From positions 1 through 60,671 of the forward strand of contig JAMPGL010000021.1 of the NCBI GenBank assembly GCA_023663945.1: 60,671 nt of DNA. The letters run 5' to 3'. A program made the translations under genes and the position numbers. Source of the stretch: Lachnospiraceae bacterium (GTDB lineage Bacteria; Bacillota; Clostridia; Lachnospirales; Lachnospiraceae). The notes beneath the pieces are model-generated. The model saw only the letters and a program-made list of their open reading frames with translations, did not search any database and was not told the DNA's origin. This document shows, one piece after another, positions 9,052 through 16,299 of this stretch. Positions within the stretch are counted from its first letter, which is position 1. Each line of letters opens with the position of its first letter.

Positions 9052-9099
9052 AGAACATTTGTTCTTTATTACTATAAAACAAATGTTCGGTTTTGTCAA
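9052..9099 (-). promoter_or_regulatory. recA promoter with two LexA-type (SOS) boxes
   Basis: On the minus strand TTGACA (9094-9099) and TATAGT (9071-9076) flank a 17-base spacer. Box 1, CGAACATTTGTTTT (9076-9089), fills the spacer, and box 2, AGAACAAATGTTCT (9052-9065), lies just downstream of the -10. Both fit the Gram-positive LexA pattern GAAC-N4-GTTC, box 2 almost perfectly. LexA bound here would block RNA polymerase directly. Confidence 0.9.
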
Positions 9100-9360
9100 T
9101 GAAATTGTATCATTTACTTCTTTAAATTTATATTACACCATTTAGTGTCCAATAAAACTCCCTCAAAGGCATCCTCTCCCTTCTTTTTTAATTTAACTCT
9201 GAATGTTTGGCAGAAAATGCCTGATTTGCAATACAGAGATTTTATTTGCCGTTTGACAACAGCAGAGCTTTACCATAAATCAGCGTAGCATAAGAAGAGA
9301 CTTTTCGCAACTGTTTTTGAAAAATTTAAGCGGATTCTATGTGAAATTTTTTAGTAAATG

Positions 9361-9605
9361 GAATATCATTAAATTTCGGTTTAGTTTGATTAGGCGTATT
9401 ATCAAAACGACCACTCGTATCAAGAATAACTTCTGCGTCGCCCCACTCTCGTTCACTAAAAAGCGCAGCAGTACTTGGTGAGGTATTTTCGAACCTAGTA
9501 CTGCTGTGCTTTTTAGTGAGCGAGAGCGTGGCGACGTAGAAATAAATCTCCATACAAGCGTCCGTTTTCTAAACTCCCTTTACCACATTAAACCGAAATT
9601 TATTG
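9361..9605. mobile_element. Palindromic MITE-like element, about 245 bp
   Basis: The core is a very long hairpin: arms 9431-9475 and 9497-9540 are complementary with few mismatches around a 21-base loop. Symmetry continues outward more weakly, and near the outer ends ATTAAATTTCGGTTTA (about 9368) faces TAAACCGAAATTTAT (about 9589), like terminal inverted repeats. A second, rearranged copy begins the window. There is no transposase; a 75-codon frame across it is just the palindrome read through. It sits at the recA end of the accessory island. The flanks 9100-9360 and 9606-9780 hold no gene that I can support. Confidence 0.7.
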
Positions 9606-9780
9606 AAAACCCAAGCACAACCTAACACCACCAAAACAGTAAATCTTTTCACCATAGCTTAGCTGCCTGTTTAATGGAAAAGAAAATTGTATACGCATAA
9701 CAAACTGGCGCAGGGATAAGCCTCTGCTGCCATATTTTTGACCACTTATGCTTAAAAATCAGCCGACTATTGGAAACTTA

Positions 9781-9827
9781 TTGAAAGCAGCATTAGCTTT
9801 TCATATAATATTATCACACAGAGGAGG
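9781..9827 (+). promoter_or_regulatory. Sigma-A promoter and RBS of the LytTR gene
   Basis: TTGAAA (9781-9786), a 17-base spacer and TATAAT (9804-9809) are followed by GAGGAGG (9821-9827) and the ATG at 9836. The leader is about 20 bases. Confidence 0.8.
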
Positions 9828-9835
9828 AATTTTAA

Positions 9836-10276
9836 ATGCAGCTCGAAGTAAGGATAGACAGCTCATATATTGAGCCTAAAGTAATTATATTGACTGCTTC
9901 TATGACGGAAGATGTTAAGGTTATATTGAACAAGTTGTCACATCAGGCGCCACAGATTATTTCAGGAAGCAAGGATAATAAAATTGAAATTATAGAACTG
10001 GAGGATTTGATTCGGATTTATGCAAGCTCTGGAAAAGTTTTTGCTGTTACCCATAAGGGCGAATACACGCTACGCCTTCGGCTATATGAAATAGAGGAAA
10101 GGCTGCCACCTCATCAATTTATCCGTATCTCCAATTCAGAAATCATTAATCTGAAAAATGTCAATAACTTTGACTTGAGCTTTACCGGCACAATTTGTGT
10201 TAAATTATCAAACGGAATAACAACATATGTATCGAGACGGTATGTTTCAAAACTAAAAAAAATATTAGGAATATGA
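9836..10276 (+). CDS. LytTR-domain DNA-binding regulator
   Basis: The 146-residue protein has a C-terminal LytTR DNA-binding domain: the segments IYASSGKVFAVTHKGEYTLR, LPPHQFIRISNSEIINL and TYVSRRYVSKLKKIL are characteristic. There is no receiver domain; the N-terminal 50 residues are a short alpha/beta region. Such stand-alone LytTR proteins usually pair with a DUF3021 membrane protein, which follows directly, and the pair commonly regulates its own operon or nearby transport genes. It has its own strong promoter on the plus strand, opposite to the surrounding core genes, and is AT-rich, both consistent with acquisition. Target genes are unknown. Confidence 0.88.
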   Translation: MQLEVRIDSSYIEPKVIILTASMTEDVKVILNKLSHQAPQIISGSKDNKIEIIELEDLIRIYASSGKVFAVTHKGEYTLRLRLYEIEERLPPHQFIRISNSEIINLKNVNNFDLSFTGTICVKLSNGITTYVSRRYVSKLKKILGI

Positions 10277-10286
10277 GGTGAAGGTT

Positions 10287-10757
10287 ATGAAAAAGAAGAT
10301 TATTATGCGCAGTCTTTTAGGATTTCCAATTGGAATTGCAATAGGTTATTTAATTACAATCTTGATTTCTCTTGGTTGGGCAAATGGATATTACTCTCCT
10401 TGTGTGCCCGAGCTTATATCAGTTATGGGAAATGAAATCAATGCCGTCATTTTACAAACATTCCTTTGTGGAATGTTAGGTATAGGATTTGCGGCAAGTT
10501 CAACAATATGGGAAATGGATAATTGGAGTATTGTAAAGCAGACAGGGATTTACTTTTCAATCATTTCGGTAATAATGTTGCCAATCGCTTATTTTGCATA
10601 TTGGATGGAGCATAGCATAGTCGGATTTTTTACCTATTTCGGAATTTTTGTTTTAATTTTTGTAATTATGTGGATAACGCAGTTCGTGATAGGCAAACAC
10701 AATGTAAGAAAGATGAATGAGAAATTGTTTCAAACAAGAGATAACGGAAATGAGTGA
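10287..10757 (+). CDS. DUF3021 family membrane protein, partner of LytTR regulator
   Basis: Predicted four-helix membrane protein (about 9-32, 48-72, 80-105 and 110-135) of the DUF3021 family, which is nearly always encoded next to a LytTR protein and is thought to restrain or sense for it. A GTG at 10278 is in frame, but GAGGTG placed 6 bases before the ATG at 10287 favours the shorter 156-residue form. It begins 10 bases after the LytTR stop, so the two are cotranscribed. It overlaps the start of the next, broken gene by 8 bases. Confidence 0.82.
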   Translation: MKKKIIMRSLLGFPIGIAIGYLITILISLGWANGYYSPCVPELISVMGNEINAVILQTFLCGMLGIGFAASSTIWEMDNWSIVKQTGIYFSIISVIMLPIAYFAYWMEHSIVGFFTYFGIFVLIFVIMWITQFVIGKHNVRKMNEKLFQTRDNGNE

Positions 10758-10935
10758 GAAACAATGGGCACGTTGTCCTATCTGCGGCACTAAAACACCT
10801 ACAATGATACGAGAAGATACGGGATTGAAAAACTTTCCTCTGCACCGTCCGAAGTGCAAAAAAGAAACTCTTCACAGAACAAAAACTGCTTCCAGTACGA
10901 CGAGCTTTACCACCTCAACTACTATACCGAGGTAA
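10750..10935 (+). pseudogene. Truncated cysteine-rich KTR-type protein
   Basis: The first 37 residues resemble the small KTR-domain, zinc-ribbon-like proteins found in integrative elements: WARCPICGTKTPTM, then REDTGLKNFPL and PKCKKETL. Two points mark decay. The second Cys pair is broken (HRPKC where CPKC is usual), and after about residue 40 the reading frame turns into low-complexity Ser/Thr sequence that does not belong to the family. The start overlaps the DUF3021 stop. Probably a remnant from a conjugative element that brought in the LytTR pair. Confidence 0.55.
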
Positions 10936-11042
10936 AAGAAAAAGACCGTACTTACTACGAGGTTTGCAGCCTGCCGAGAACAGAAGAAATCTCCGATGGC
11001 TACAAGGAAAGCGAAGCGTACTTCCGCAAGACTGCTGGATAA
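10869..11042 (+). pseudogene. Out-of-frame remnant of an unidentified protein
   Basis: Overlapping the KTR tail in a second frame is a well-composed stretch (QYDELYHLNYYTEVKEK, then YYEVCSLPRTEE) that ends at a natural stop at 11042. It has no start codon or RBS of its own, and looks like the C-terminus of a gene whose front was lost at the KTR junction. I do not recognise the family. Confidence 0.35.
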
Positions 11043-11065
11043 GGCAGTCGGCGAAGATTAAAAAA

Positions 11066-11105
11066 TTTCCCTTGTTTCGGCTTGTAAGGGCAAAAACAAG
11101 GGAAA
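11066..11105 (+). terminator. Hairpin, probable terminator of the island genes
   Basis: TTTCCCTTGTTT (11066-11077) and its exact complement AAACAAGGGAAA (11094-11105) make a 12-bp stem. It follows the last plus-strand stop by 24 bases. The stem ends in U's only weakly, so it may act from both sides. Confidence 0.45.
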
Positions 11106-11186
11106 ATACATAAGGTCGTAACACAAAGCAGGCGAAATGCCTTAAAAACACTGCGTTTTTAGAGGGTTGGATAAACAAATTCATAT

Positions 11187-11513
11187 TTATTGATTATATG
11201 CTTCTCTACTCACCGCGTACAGTTCCGTTTCCCAATTCTCAAATGGCTTGTCAGGGTGATATGAGGGGTCAAAATATTCTCGGATATATTCTGCGGCTCT
11301 TCTTTCACAATATTTATAATTTAAGACGTTCCCTTCATCATCTAGTTCAAGGTTATTCATAAATATTGCAAATGCCTGCTCCATGCAACTGCTGTCTTCA
11401 TCTAATTCGCTTAAATAGTCAATTTCCTCAAGAATAGGGTATCCTAATGTTCCATGCACAAACCAATATGAAAATTGTCTTACTGCACCAGATAAATAGT
11501 GACTTACTTTCAT
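11187..11513 (-). CDS. Uncharacterised small protein
   Basis: 108 residues, soluble, acidic, no signal peptide or membrane segment. The N-terminal part (SGAVRQFSYWFVHGTL) and the aromatic C-terminal part (FDPSYHPDKPFENWE) look like a real folded domain, and an AGGAGG sits 8 bases before the ATG. I do not recognise a family with confidence. It lies alone at the cinA-side edge of the accessory island, with AT-rich flanks, and may be cargo of the same acquisition. Confidence 0.6.
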   Translation of the reverse strand: MKVSHYLSGAVRQFSYWFVHGTLGYPILEEIDYLSELDEDSSCMEQAFAIFMNNLELDDEGNVLNYKYCERRAAEYIREYFDPSYHPDKPFENWETELYAVSREAYNQ

Positions 11514-11650
11514 GTAACAAATCCTCCTAATAAAATGCCGATTTATCTTTATAAAGTTTGAATGTTTTTTGCATCAAAAATATATTTTTATGAGTTCATT
11601 TTTAATAGATATACAATTCCAAAAAGAGAGCAATTAAGTTAAACAGAAAT

Positions 11651-12652
11651 TTACAACGGATTCACAAACTTCGCATAATCCGGATAAGTAACCGTCACCC
11701 ACCCATAAAAATAATTAAACCCTACCTCCATGCCAAGGGGCGTGTAAAAAATAATCAGCGAATCCTCATCATTGAGCATCTGGGTAATCTCCTGGTCAGA
11801 GTAAATATCCAGCGAATTGTTGCTTCCGTTCTGCTTTTCGGTTCTCTCCCGGAAATCGATGGAAAAGTCGTCGTTGATGCTTAAAATCTGTGAGTTGGTC
11901 ATCTCCATACCGCTTTCCATGTCAATATTCACCGAAATCACATAGCTTTCAAACCATTCGTCATCCAGATAACCGTACTCCACATAGGCAACGCTTAAGG
12001 TATCCTCATCCATGTAAGTCACGTAGCTTTCCACGTCAAACATAAACAGCATATCCTGATCCAGTTCTCCCCCTACATATTCAAGATGGTCAAGAACCGA
12101 CTCTATCTCCTCATAAATAATGTTGTTGACCCTTTCCTCTTTCTTTTTGTCTTCGCAGATTACTTTGGGATAGTTGCCGCCTGCCAAGGCGCCCTTATTT
12201 TCTTCTGCAAACTCCGAAAATTCCTCTATCCGAATCTGATAAGATAAGTCCTTGCTTATCGCATTGTGGAACTCATAATACTCACCGGATTGAGCAGAAT
12301 ATTCCTCATCCAAATCCGGCTCTGCCCGCCAGTCTTCTTCATCAGGCAAATCATATTCATCCGGGTCTAAATCGTCATAATCATATTTATCAGGATTAAA
12401 GCTGTCAAAATCCTCTTCATCCGCAGGCTCTGGCGATCCGGAGTCTGCCGGGTCATAAACCGGTGCTTCCGCCCAGAAGTCTGTATTCTCATCGCGATTC
12501 TCCTGTGCGCCGTACAAAAGCCCATCCAGCATTCTGATGTTTCTTGCTAACGGGCGCAGACTGGCATAGGCGGAAACAATCAGCACTATGCCGGCGCCGA
12601 TTGTTCCAAAAACCACTGCAATAATTTTTCCCGAAGTCCATTTTTTGTTCAT
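11651..12652 (-). CDS. Membrane-anchored protein with acidic linker and DUF3298-like C-terminal domain
   Basis: 333 residues: a short cytoplasmic start, one membrane helix (about 11-29), an Asp/Glu/Pro-rich linker (about 50-125), then an extracellular domain. That domain resembles the DUF4163/DUF3298 pair of RsiV-type proteins (YPKVICEDKKKEERVNNII near 160, TPLGMEVGFNYFYGWVTV near 310). RsiV is an anti-sigma factor and lysozyme inhibitor, but this protein has no recognisable sigma-binding N-terminus and no sigma gene next to it, so its role is open. It is the last gene of the rimO-pgsA-cinA run, 24 bases after cinA. Confidence 0.65.
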   Translation of the reverse strand: MNKKWTSGKIIAVVFGTIGAGIVLIVSAYASLRPLARNIRMLDGLLYGAQENRDENTDFWAEAPVYDPADSGSPEPADEEDFDSFNPDKYDYDDLDPDEYDLPDEEDWRAEPDLDEEYSAQSGEYYEFHNAISKDLSYQIRIEEFSEFAEENKGALAGGNYPKVICEDKKKEERVNNIIYEEIESVLDHLEYVGGELDQDMLFMFDVESYVTYMDEDTLSVAYVEYGYLDDEWFESYVISVNIDMESGMEMTNSQILSINDDFSIDFRERTEKQNGSNNSLDIYSDQEITQMLNDEDSLIIFYTPLGMEVGFNYFYGWVTVTYPDYAKFVNPL

Positions 12653-12676
12653 CTGCCTGCTTCCTCCCTATTTCTC

Positions 12677-13156
12677 TCAGGTAAGACATTCCACCAGCAG
12701 TTCAAGCGCCGCTTCCACTGCCTGTTTTCTTACTTCCCCTCTGCTTCCGGAAAAATAATTTTCCGTCACTGTCATGTTTCCTTCCATATAGCATCCGATA
12801 TATACAAGCCCTACCGGCTTATTCGGCGTTCCGCCGCCGGGTCCTGCAACTCCGGTGATGCCTACCGCCGCCTGTGCCCCGGAGCGCTTTGCCGCCCCCT
12901 GCGCCATCTGCATGGCAACCTGCTTGCTCACCGCCCCGTAACTGCCAAGAGTCTGTCTGTCAACCCCTAACAGTCTATACTTTGCTTCATTAGAATAGGT
13001 CACATACCCTTCTTCATATACCTCCGATGAGCCCGGCACATTCACCAGTCTTCCGGATAACAGTCCCCCCGTGCAGGATTCCGCAAAAGATATTTTCATG
13101 TGTCTTTCCTTTAAAAGGGAAACCACCTGTCTCTCCAGAGCATGTTTTGCTTTCAT
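12677..13156 (-). CDS. pncC: Nicotinamide-nucleotide amidohydrolase (CinA C-terminal domain only)
   Basis: Deamidates nicotinamide mononucleotide in NAD salvage. The 159 residues comprise only the CinA C-terminal amidohydrolase domain: AESCTGG near 25-31 with the catalytic Ser, SNEAKYRLLGV, and GITGVAGPGGGTPNKPVG. The N-terminal MoCF-like half of full CinA is absent. The gene lies one base after pgsA. The usual Firmicutes order continues to recA, but here a 2.6-kb accessory island intervenes. Confidence 0.92.
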   Translation of the reverse strand: MKAKHALERQVVSLLKERHMKISFAESCTGGLLSGRLVNVPGSSEVYEEGYVTYSNEAKYRLLGVDRQTLGSYGAVSKQVAMQMAQGAAKRSGAQAAVGITGVAGPGGGTPNKPVGLVYIGCYMEGNMTVTENYFSGSRGEVRKQAVEAALELLVECLT

Positions 13157-13157
13157 A

Positions 13158-13691
13158 TTATTTATTGTCCTTCATCACGTCTTTATTTTTTACAAGATAA
13201 TCGATCAGGGAAACCACCGTGAGAATCACTGCTATCCATAAGACAATCTGCGTGAGCATATTAATCGCAGATATATCGGCAATCAAAAGACATACTGCGA
13301 TCATCTGAAAGGTGGTCTTAAACTTGCCCCAGTAGCTTGCGGCGATTACGACTCCGTTGTCTGACGCCACCAGCCGAAAGCCGCTGATGATAAATTCCCT
13401 TGCAATAATCACAATCACCATCCACGCGGGAATCTTGTCAAGCTCAATCAGACAGATCAGTGCGGCGCATACCAGAAGTTTATCCGCCAGCGGATCCATG
13501 AACTTTCCAAAATTGGTGACCAGATTATACTTTCTTGCAATCTTTCCATCCAACAGATCCGTCAGGCTTGCTATAATAAAGATAGCAAGAGCTATCCACT
13601 TATCATAAGGCGTGATTGGTATTAAAAGAAATACGATAAAAAAGGGAATCATGATCACGCGCATCATAGTCAATTTATTAGGTAAATTCAT
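13158..13691 (-). CDS. pgsA: CDP-diacylglycerol-glycerol-3-phosphate 3-phosphatidyltransferase
   Basis: Makes phosphatidylglycerophosphate, the committed step to phosphatidylglycerol. The CDP-alcohol phosphotransferase signature is complete: Asp48-Gly49, Ala52-Arg53, Gly62, Asp66 and Asp70 in the stretch DLLDGKIARKY to MDPLADK. The 177-residue polypeptide has about five membrane helices. It sits 14 bases after rimO and one base before pncC, a tight operon. Confidence 0.95.
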   Translation of the reverse strand: MNLPNKLTMMRVIMIPFFIVFLLIPITPYDKWIALAIFIIASLTDLLDGKIARKYNLVTNFGKFMDPLADKLLVCAALICLIELDKIPAWMVIVIIAREFIISGFRLVASDNGVVIAASYWGKFKTTFQMIAVCLLIADISAINMLTQIVLWIAVILTVVSLIDYLVKNKDVMKDNK

Positions 13692-13705
13692 TTTCTGTCC
13701 TCCAT

Positions 13706-15040
13706 TTATATCTCTTCTTCAATGATTTCTCCAATTAAATCATATTCATTGGAACCGGTAACAACAACCTTTAACAGGGTGCCGCTTAACAGTTCCCTGT
13801 CTGCATGTAAAAACAGGTAACCGTCCACCGCCGGTGCATCCCGGTAAGTTCTTGCCACATACACATCGTCTTCCGGCATTCTGCCCTCAATCATCACTTC
13901 TAAAACTTTTCCGGTCATCCGCTCCGCAGTTTCAAAAGCGATTTCCTGCTGAAGCTCCATAATCTCATCCCGGCGCATATTTTTGACCTCTTCCGGTATC
14001 TGGTCCGGCATCTTGGCCGCCGGCGTGTCCTCCTCCGGAGAATAGGTGAATACCCCGAGCCGGTCAAATTCCATCTCATCCACAAAAGCCATAGTAGCCT
14101 CGTGATCCTCATCGCTTTCGCCCGGAAATCCTGCAATCAATGTGGTACGGATGCAAATATCCGGAATCTCCTGTCTGAGACGGCGGATCATGTTCTCAAT
14201 TTGACGGCTGTCCGTCCTTCTGCCCATCCGCTTTAAAATCCTGTCGCTTCCGCTTTGTATGGGAATATCAAGATAATGGCATATCTTGTTTTCCGTCCTG
14301 ATTACCTGAATCAATTCCTCCGTAATCTCTTCCGGATAGCAGTACAATATCCGAATCCAAGAAAGCTCTTCAATCCTGCACAGTGCCTTAAGCAGCTCGG
14401 GAAGCATCTTTTGGCCGTAAAGGTCAGTTCCGTAAAGCGTGGTCTCCTGAGCTGCCAGAATTAATTCCTTTACACCGCCCTCTGCCAATGTCTGCGCTTC
14501 CTTTACAAGCTCATCCATGGGAACGCTTCGGTAATTTCCTCTTACCTTGGGAATAATGCAGTATGTGCAGTGTTTGTCGCAGCCCTCCGCTATTTTTAAA
14601 TAGGCGTAATAACCGCCTGTGGTAACAACGCGCTTTTGGTTTCCATGCACGGGTCTGTGAATGTCTTCCAAATGATTTGCCGGGCTTCCGGCAATCACAT
14701 CCTCCAAAGTCTTTACAACGGCATCAAGGGCTGTCGTCCCGATAACCGCATCCACCTCCGGGATTTCTTTTTGTATTTCCGCATGATAGCGCTGTGCAAG
14801 GCATCCTGCCACGATCAGCGCTTTTAACTGCCCGGATTTCTTGAGCTCCGCCATTTCAAGAATCGTGTTAATGCTCTCTTCCTTTGCATCATTGATAAAA
14901 CAGCATGTATTGATCACTACCGCTTCCGCTTCCCGCTCATCGTCCGTAAAATCATAGCCCTTCTGCGCAAACATGCCCAGCATTACTTCCGAGTCCACAA
15001 GATTCTTGTCACAGCCCAATGAAATAAATAAAATCTTCAT
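13706..15040 (-). CDS. rimO: Ribosomal protein S12 methylthiotransferase RimO
   Basis: Radical-SAM enzyme that methylthiolates the conserved Asp of ribosomal protein S12. Start is taken at the ATG at 15040 (MKILFISLGC), because family members begin here and a GGAAAGG precedes it; this gives 444 residues. The N-terminal UPF0004 domain carries its three cluster Cys (SLGC at 10, INTCC, AGCLAQ). The radical-SAM core has CDKHCTYC, and a TRAM domain ends the protein. S12-specific RimO rather than MiaB is favoured by overall length and the pgsA context. Confidence 0.93.
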   Translation of the reverse strand: MKILFISLGCDKNLVDSEVMLGMFAQKGYDFTDDEREAEAVVINTCCFINDAKEESINTILEMAELKKSGQLKALIVAGCLAQRYHAEIQKEIPEVDAVIGTTALDAVVKTLEDVIAGSPANHLEDIHRPVHGNQKRVVTTGGYYAYLKIAEGCDKHCTYCIIPKVRGNYRSVPMDELVKEAQTLAEGGVKELILAAQETTLYGTDLYGQKMLPELLKALCRIEELSWIRILYCYPEEITEELIQVIRTENKICHYLDIPIQSGSDRILKRMGRRTDSRQIENMIRRLRQEIPDICIRTTLIAGFPGESDEDHEATMAFVDEMEFDRLGVFTYSPEEDTPAAKMPDQIPEEVKNMRRDEIMELQQEIAFETAERMTGKVLEVMIEGRMPEDDVYVARTYRDAPAVDGYLFLHADRELLSGTLLKVVVTGSNEYDLIGEIIEEEI

Positions 15041-15090
15041 TTTATGCCTTTCCGCTCCGCCTCCCTGTGAGGCGGATTTTGTCAAAAAGT

Positions 15091-15116
15091 CAAACACCCC
15101 GCAGCAGACTACGGGG
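15091..15116 (-). terminator. Intrinsic terminator after rpoZ
   Basis: On the minus strand CCCCGTAG, a 4-base loop and CTGCGGGG form an 8-bp GC-rich stem (15097-15116), followed by TGTTTG and a further T run. It lies 37 bases past the rpoZ stop and separates the yicC-rpoZ run from rimO. Confidence 0.75.
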
Positions 15117-15152
15117 CTCTTATGATACCTTCAGGTATGATGAACAAATGTA

Positions 15153-15389
15153 TTATTCTTCATCGGATAAGATTTTGATTTTGCCTTGATTTAACTCTTC
15201 AACAGCGACAGACAGCGGCTTGCTGACGTTTTTGGTATTGATCAGCGGTTCCTCGCCTGCAATAATCTGTCTTGCCCTTTTGGAGGTCGCCATCACAATA
15301 GAATACCTGCTGTTGACTACCGGAGCTTCCCCCGGCTCAACCTCGCTGTTGACTACCTTCATTAAATCAGAATAGGATGGATGTAACAT
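15153..15389 (-). CDS. rpoZ: RNA polymerase omega subunit
   Basis: 78-residue omega subunit. PSYSDLMKVVNSE, NSRYSIVMATSKRARQI and KPLSVAVEELNQGKI are the conserved elements that cradle the beta-prime C-terminus. AAAGGAG precedes the ATG. It follows gmk, in the usual remA-gmk-rpoZ order. Confidence 0.92.
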   Translation of the reverse strand: MLHPSYSDLMKVVNSEVEPGEAPVVNSRYSIVMATSKRARQIIAGEEPLINTKNVSKPLSVAVEELNQGKIKILSDEE

Positions 15390-15413
15390 AAATAAACTCC
15401 TTTCTAAGAAGCC

Positions 15414-16043
15414 CTATCTGCAGGCTTCCAGTTCCTTTCTCATATTTTTGATAAACTCCTCATTTCTGATGGGAGCATCATGTGCCGCCTGAATCAGCGT
15501 ATGCATTCGGGGAACGCACTCCTCAAGCCGGTCATTGATCACAATGTACTCATATTTCTCAATGCCCGCCGCCTCCTCCGATGCGCGCTTTAGTCTTTTG
15601 CCAATCACTTCCATGCTTTCGGTGCCCCTGCCCATCAGGCGCTTTTTCAATTCGCCGATGCTGGGAGGCATCACAAAAAGCAGCAGCGCGTTCGGGAATT
15701 TTTCTTTTACTTTTAATGCCCCTTGAATCTCAATTTCAAGAATCACGTCCCGCCCCTTTTCAAGCTGTTTTTCAACATATTCTCTGGGTGTTCCGTAATA
15801 GTTGTCGCAATAGCTGGCGTACTCAATCAGCCCGTCCTCGGCAATTGTCCTCTCAAATTTTTCCCTGCTGACAAAGAAATATTCCCTCCCCTCTTCCTCT
15901 CCGGGTCTCGGCTCTCTGGTTGTCATAGAAACAGAAAGCGCATAATTGTCATAAGAATGCACCAGCTGCTTCATAAGAGTACCCTTCCCGGCTCCGGAAA
16001 ATCCGGAAACCACTATCAATATTCCTTTACGTTTCATCTTCAT
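15414..16043 (-). CDS. gmk: Guanylate kinase
   Basis: Phosphorylates GMP to GDP. The P-loop GFSGAGKGTL is near residues 14-23, and the GMP-binding SMTTREPRPGE and EYASYCDNYYGT segments follow. An upstream ATG extends the frame, but the ATG at 16043 gives the family's normal length of 209 residues and lies inside the last codons of remA, implying translational coupling. Confidence 0.95.
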   Translation of the reverse strand: MKMKRKGILIVVSGFSGAGKGTLMKQLVHSYDNYALSVSMTTREPRPGEEEGREYFFVSREKFERTIAEDGLIEYASYCDNYYGTPREYVEKQLEKGRDVILEIEIQGALKVKEKFPNALLLFVMPPSIGELKKRLMGRGTESMEVIGKRLKRASEEAAGIEKYEYIVINDRLEECVPRMHTLIQAAHDAPIRNEEFIKNMRKELEACR

Positions 16044-16290
16044 TATCTCTGCTTTCTGCCTGCGCCCGCTGTGCAATGGTCTCCGGCAGAAGCGCCGAGA
16101 GAACTAACTGGCTGTTTTCCATAACGAGCACCGCTTTGGTTCTTCTTCCCTGTGTGGCGTCAATTGCGGTTCCGGCTTCCCTCGCCCTCTGCACCAGCCG
16201 TTTTACCGGTGCCGAATCCGGGCTTACGATAGCAATAATCTTGCCGGAATTGACAATATTGCCAAATCCAATATGAATCAGTTTATTCAC
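16027..16290 (-). CDS. remA: Extracellular matrix regulator RemA (DUF370)
   Basis: 87-residue DNA-binding protein of the RemA/DUF370 family; in Bacillus subtilis it activates matrix and osmoprotection operons. Conserved motifs NIVNSGKIIAIVSPDSAPVK and ATQGRRTKAVLVMENSQLVLSA run through the protein (in pieces near 11-30 and 44-66). It is 9 bases after yicC and overlaps gmk by 17 bases, the standard arrangement. Confidence 0.92.
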   Translation of the reverse strand: MNKLIHIGFGNIVNSGKIIAIVSPDSAPVKRLVQRAREAGTAIDATQGRRTKAVLVMENSQLVLSALLPETIAQRAQAESRDNEDET

Positions 16291-16299
16291 AAAATCCCT

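Noticed and set aside
9004-9099. Extended N-terminus of RecA
   Set aside because: This stretch is the promoter with LexA boxes; the ATG at 9003 has the RBS and gives normal length.
9326-9553. 75-codon minus-strand open frame across the palindrome
   Set aside because: The frame is explained by the long hairpin itself; there is no RBS and no recognisable protein sequence.
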